A stretch of 64,000 nt of DNA from Todiramphus chloris collaris (lineage: Eukaryota; Chordata; Aves; Coraciiformes; Alcedinidae): assembly GCA_025345505.1 (NCBI GenBank), contig JANVCC010000073.1, positions 1,733,075-1,797,074 on the forward strand, in the 5' to 3' direction. A program made the position numbers and the translations under genes. The notes beneath the pieces are model-generated. The model was given only the letters and a program-made list of their open reading frames with translations, made no database searches and was not told the origin of the DNA. This document shows, in pieces, positions 59,137 through 64,000 of this stretch (position 1 is the stretch's first letter; each line of letters begins with the position of its first letter).

Positions 59137-62100
59137 GTAAACTCCATGCGGGCAATACTCACACTCATACTCAGAGGTGGTTGGGTACTACTATAACAGT
59201 AATCACACTTAGCTCTTCTTATGTTCAAGGAACACCCACCAGCATTAAGCAAAGCAGCATTTATTAGAGAGAGGACCCAATGCCTAACACCTAGGATAAC
59301 AGGATAACACGGAACGAAACCATCAATCCTCTTGGTCTTGGCCACCTCTCCAAAGCCCCAGCTGCCCTCCCCGGAGCCCTCCGAGCTGCCATGGTGACAC
59401 TGAAGGTGGCTGTGACACAGCGCCAGGCTGGAGGAAGGACGATCGGTCAGAGACATCTAATGGTGAAATTACTGAAGTGAAAGTGCTTCTGCCTCCCTCT
59501 CCCTTGACAACAAAAGGAGGAGAGCTTCAGAGCGGGGATCTTAGAGACTCTGCTGTTCTGAGATGCAGAGTCCTGCAGGCTGCTGCAGTTTATGGGAGCA
59601 TCACACGGGCCAAAGAATGAAAAATAAGAGTAAAAAGCAGGGAAACAGTTTTGAGAAGAGACCTGCGGGTGCTTTGCTCAGCCAGGGCACCCAGGAATGC
59701 CCGTACCCTCCAGAATGACTGCCCGATGGTGCGGCTGGATTTGTGGGTGTCATTTAACTGAGGCTCTTTGCATCACCCTGGGGAGTCTTCTTCACTTCGT
59801 AACTTAACTTCTTAACACCTAGGACTTGAGCACGCTCCTACAGCTGTATCCCCATCCCGGGATGGTCAGTCCAGTTATTCAGAGGTGATAATTTTATCTC
59901 TCTTCTTGAGTCGCTGTGATTCAGACGTGAGATTAGTATCTGGCTGTTCAAAAGAAAGAGCTGACAGATGATAGCCCTTCTTGATAGGCAGAAATGTTTT
60001 AAATAAGCAGAGAAGAGACATCAAAGAAAGACAAGAAGCCTAACAGGTTATCCATTCTACTTCCCTGACTAGTACTGATCTACTCAAGATACCTCCTGCT
60101 AACTGGAAAGAGTAAAATCTAAATTAAAAAGAAAAGAAAGAAGGGTAGAATTAAGATAATTTGCCTAATATCAAGCCAGCCAAGCTCGAGCCCTGCCCTT
60201 CCTGCTCCTTAGCCCTCATTCAAACAAATTCCACCTGGCACAGCAGCTTCATCACCTGCTCCTCCCCCAGTTCCACCCAGTACGGGCACACTGGTAGTGG
60301 AGATTTCATCGCTGGGTGAGCTTTGTGCCTGTTGCTTTCAAAACGTCTGTGAAAACAAGTAGGAATGAAACTCTGAGTTTAGGAAGACCTTCTTTATTGC
60401 TGGCTCAGTTAGTCCAGCTCCCTGCCTTCAGGAGTTTGCCTGTGTTCTGCAGAACTGTGGGTGCAGTGTTCTGAGTGTACCAAAACGTTGTGTTACCCAC
60501 GGCAGTAACTTCAATCATCCCTTTCTAGCCGTGACCAAACGTCCTTCTTTGAGATTGCAGGTGTCTGTGTCACTATGGACAAAAAAAAAAGCAACCTCAT
60601 CCCTGCACTTTCGTTAACCTCTAGGAGTTCCCTGTGGAGGGGTAGAGGGAAGGAAAGGTTTGAGCTTGGAGGAAATAATTATTGTAATTCAGAAGATCTT
60701 TAAGTTTTTGGAGTTTGCTTTTTGTCATAAAGCGTTGCAAACTGCCTCCCGAAGCCGATTGTGTTTTATGAAAACCAGGTACCTGTGACTGGGGACCTAT
60801 GTCTACATCTAATAACTGAGGAGATCATTTTTACTCTTCAATTTTGAAACATTAGGTCAAAACAAAAGAAACCTGCAGCTTCAAAGAGCGATGCTAACTT
60901 GCTGGGAGCGTTGGTGGAGGTGCATCACCACTGCATAAACCTGTACTGGCAGAAGCTATGATGGATGTCTCCTAAAATCCCAGGGAGTCCACTCCTGCAA
61001 CAGGTAGAGCCGCTCAAACGGAGCGTTCGCTGGGAGAAGCTCCAGAGGAAATCTCTCCTCGAAGACGGAATGACTTAAAATAGACTCTGAGCAAAGCAGA
61101 GAAACTGGAGTTGGCTGAGATAAGCACGGACCATCTGGAATTTAGGGCCTTAGAGACTGGGAATTAACTTCCTCCCTCTAGAGGACAATGTGTATTGTAG
61201 TCTTACCCGTTCCTGCCTGGAGTGCTAAAGCTATCTGCTGGAGTGCCTCGCTGCTGGAGAGGCTGAGGTTTCTTTTCATCCCCGGGACAAGCCAACGCAG
61301 TCTAAGATGTGTTAAATTACTTCTGCGAGCAATCGGGTTTTTCCATTCCTTTCTGGAACAGTTAATTACACGAAGGTCTATTGAACACACTACAGTTGAT
61401 ACTATCTGATTTCCTCGGGGTTTAGATTTGAAGGCTGTGTTTTCACTTGGGCGTAGAGCTGGACGCCGATTTCCACAGCACGTACACCTGCAGCATCCGG
61501 ATGGCAGGTGCTGCTGTAGTATGGACTCTACTGCTTTTACATTCGCCGTAGAGCCCAGATGTGATGCTCTTCAAAGGTAAGATTTATGCAAAGTACCACA
61601 GCCCATGAGAAAAAGTCCTTAAAACCGCTGGAGAAGATGGGTGTGTATCTTGAGCCATGGAAAATGGGCAGGTGCCATCTCAGCCCTCTTCCCTTCACCC
61701 CCCTCCCCATTCGAGTTCAAAAAGACTTTAATCTGTCTAGGTGGAAATATTCCTGGCTTTGTCGTTTAGCTTTCTTGAGCACAAACTAGAGATTGCTTGT
61801 CAAGCTTATCCCTAATCTGCTTGGAAAAGCTGCCATGGTCACCTTAGGGTAACTTTGAGATTAGTGTGATGTGGAGTTACATCTGAGCCAAACCCAGTTG
61901 GGCTCATTGTACTATCTAGACTGTTAAATAAATCACTGGTTAGCCTTTCATCTCCGAGTATGCAATTATATCACACATCATCAGTCCCCCGGGGAGAAGT
62001 CAAAGGGTTTAAGGATGCGCTGTAGAGCGCGTGTGGCACCAGCGCTGCAGTGCTTTGATGCTGAGGCTCTTCTGAGAGTATCAAGGCAAGTGATCTCCAC

Positions 62101-64000
62101 GTGGTTAAGGCACGTGAATAAACAGACCAAAAAGAATTCTGCTTCTGAAGACCTTGTGTGTCAGGTACTACACGTGGAAATGCTCAGGTATTTGCAGTTG
62201 AAACGGTCACTGTGCGGTTCCTCCATCACCTATCAGCACTTGCTTATTAATTTTTTTTAAAGAATCTGGATCTTTTTTTTTTTGCAGTTCCCTTACTGGG
62301 AAAAAATTGCCTTCTAGCCATGTTGACACTGGAATGTCATGTTTGCCACTGCTTCATGTTGTGCCCTCCCAGGACTTGACATCATCTCACTCTGAACAGT
62401 CAAGATAAGGATGCTTGTGAGCTTTGCTACGTAGAATCTGAAAACACCAATTCTGCTGTCTCTTGGTAAAGACCAGAAATGAGTTTACAAATACACAGAA
62501 ACCATTCAGCAGAGCATTTTCTTGATGCCTTGGTAGTTCATGAAGAATTGAAACTTGTTTCTGAGAACCCAAATTATATTAAGTGGCCAGCCAAAAAAAA
62601 AAAGGGAAAACAATAGGATCACCCACTGTATCTTTCAATACTGAGTAACTTTACAAGCATTTGGAAGGACTTTGTTGGTTTGTTTTTCTCTACAATTTGT
62701 AGCTGGTATTAGAGTAATTGTATTCTTTCAACAAAGTAGGGGGGAAAGTAAGAAGAAACCACTTCTTTCATCAAAATTCCTCAGAATATATCAATGCCTT
62801 CTGCTGGAAGTGGATGATTGACTGTGCGTAAACTCTTCATGGCTCTGAACAAACTGGTTTCACAAAAACTTGTGAGATGTTGGGAGATTTTTCTGGCTGA
62901 TATTGGCCTCCTGTCATTTAACAATTAACAAAATTAAGAAGAATAGCTTAAAATTTTGTTGCTTGAGTAAGAATGCTAGGTCTCTCGGACAGGAATCGAG
63001 TTGTATTTTGAGGATCTCTGGGTGCCAGTGAGATGTTGGTGTATCTCTTGCAGGGGATGGATTCCAGATGTGGCTGTAGAATTGCAGTGCTGTTCTCTCT
63101 GTTCAGTGATTAATGCCACCTCTGGACTTCGGAGCCACCGCTGCACTTCCACGGGTCTGACCTCCTCATTGGAATGCAAGGGCTGCCCTTGACAGAGAAG
63201 TTCCACTAGAATGCAATAAGTTTCACAGCAGTTCCAGCTGCTCCCCTTGTGCTGCCCGTGTGAATCAGGAGGACTTCTGTGCAAAGGTGACTGACTGGGC
63301 AGCTACTTCATCCCCTGGTGAAATCAAACTGGGTCACTCGTGGAATTCCCCAGTGTTTCCAGGCCCCGAGTTCAGCAAGGTCTTTGTGAATGATAGAATT
63401 CATCCAGCCCTCCAGCTTCTCTCTTTCAAGATAAATGTATTCCTGAGAAAAGTTGCGTTAGCTGGAGGGTTTTTTTGCTATTACTCCCCTTAACGACCTG
63501 AATTACTTCCCCAGCTAAAAAGATGGACGTTTTAAGTGACTTGGCAGATCTGACATCCTACCATTTTTTTTCTTTGGATCATTTCTACTTCAGATTCAGC
63601 AAGGTGCAAAAGCAGTTGTTACACACTGGGTACAGGTACTGTTCTCTTCTTGTCTTACTGTCCTAATCAGGTAGGGTACTTTGAATCCTGGAGAGGAAAA
63701 GGACTGGTTTGTGAGAGGTATTGTTTATCCGAGGCTGAAGAACGTGGATAGGAGAGGATAAATCAGAAGCCTGATGTTAACGTTGTAATTAGAAAAGGTA
63801 AATTAACTCTGTTTTGCCAATGGCAACTCATAGCAGAAGCAGTTAATATGTGGATGTTTGTGCCCAGCCAGTGCATTCACGTGTAGTATCTTCTGTGCAG
63901 AGGCACTCTGTTGTTTGCAGTGTTTTTAACTACAGAGTGGCCTTGTTGCCTTTTTTGCTTACTAGCTCAGACACAGTAAGAGTGCATTGGTTCTGGATAA
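59137..64000. other. Right end of window, no gene recognised
   Basis: About 4.9 kb in which I see no recognisable exon, RNA gene or repeat beyond short homopolymers (T-runs near 62246 and 62272). A small open frame at 63260-63493 has no familiar motif. Confidence 0.6.

Overview
The window looks like avian nuclear DNA. It holds several CR1-type LINE fragments with the typical bird 3' tail (ATTCTATG-like), compact introns, and one vertebrate receptor tyrosine kinase gene spread over 18 exons with clean GT-AG splice sites.

The only gene I can support is on the + strand, from 4894 to about 42370. It is the C-terminal part (about 777 residues) of a VEGF-receptor family kinase. In order it encodes Ig domain 6, Ig domain 7, one transmembrane helix, a juxtamembrane segment, a split tyrosine kinase domain with kinase insert, and a C-terminal tail ending at a TAA at 37426-37428. 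All exon phases join without a frameshift. By homology to 30-exon KDR/FLT1 these are exons 13 to 30; exons 1-12 (signal peptide, Ig1-5) must lie to the left of the window. The residues are neither KDR nor FLT1 nor FLT4. The kinase core reads KDR-like at many diagnostic positions ([25 protein letters not shown]), the transmembrane helix and last exon read FLT1-like, and the terminus is YSAPPV. This best fits the fourth VEGF receptor, KDRL (VEGFR4), which fish, birds and other non-eutherian vertebrates keep and eutherian mammals lost. I infer this from remembered family sequences, not from an alignment.

Layout: 1-4893 is intron 12 (non-coding); 4894-9572 is extracellular Ig6-Ig7 and the membrane helix; 10756-24197 is juxtamembrane and kinase; 25958-37428 is the signalling tail; 37429-about 42370 is a probable long 3' UTR ending at AATAAA (42345-42350); 42371-64000 is about 21.6 kb in which I recognise no gene, only CR1 fragments, simple repeats and a few unassigned open stretches.

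The main points for a second look are: the KDRL identity and its hybrid tail; a stop-free 111-base intron 15 divisible by three; read-through tails from introns 13 and 14 that would make soluble receptors (intron 14 also has a plausible poly(A) site); a CpG-dense patch over exon 14; an open read-through of intron 26; a perfect 25-base minisatellite; and one exon-like segment at 54868-54967.
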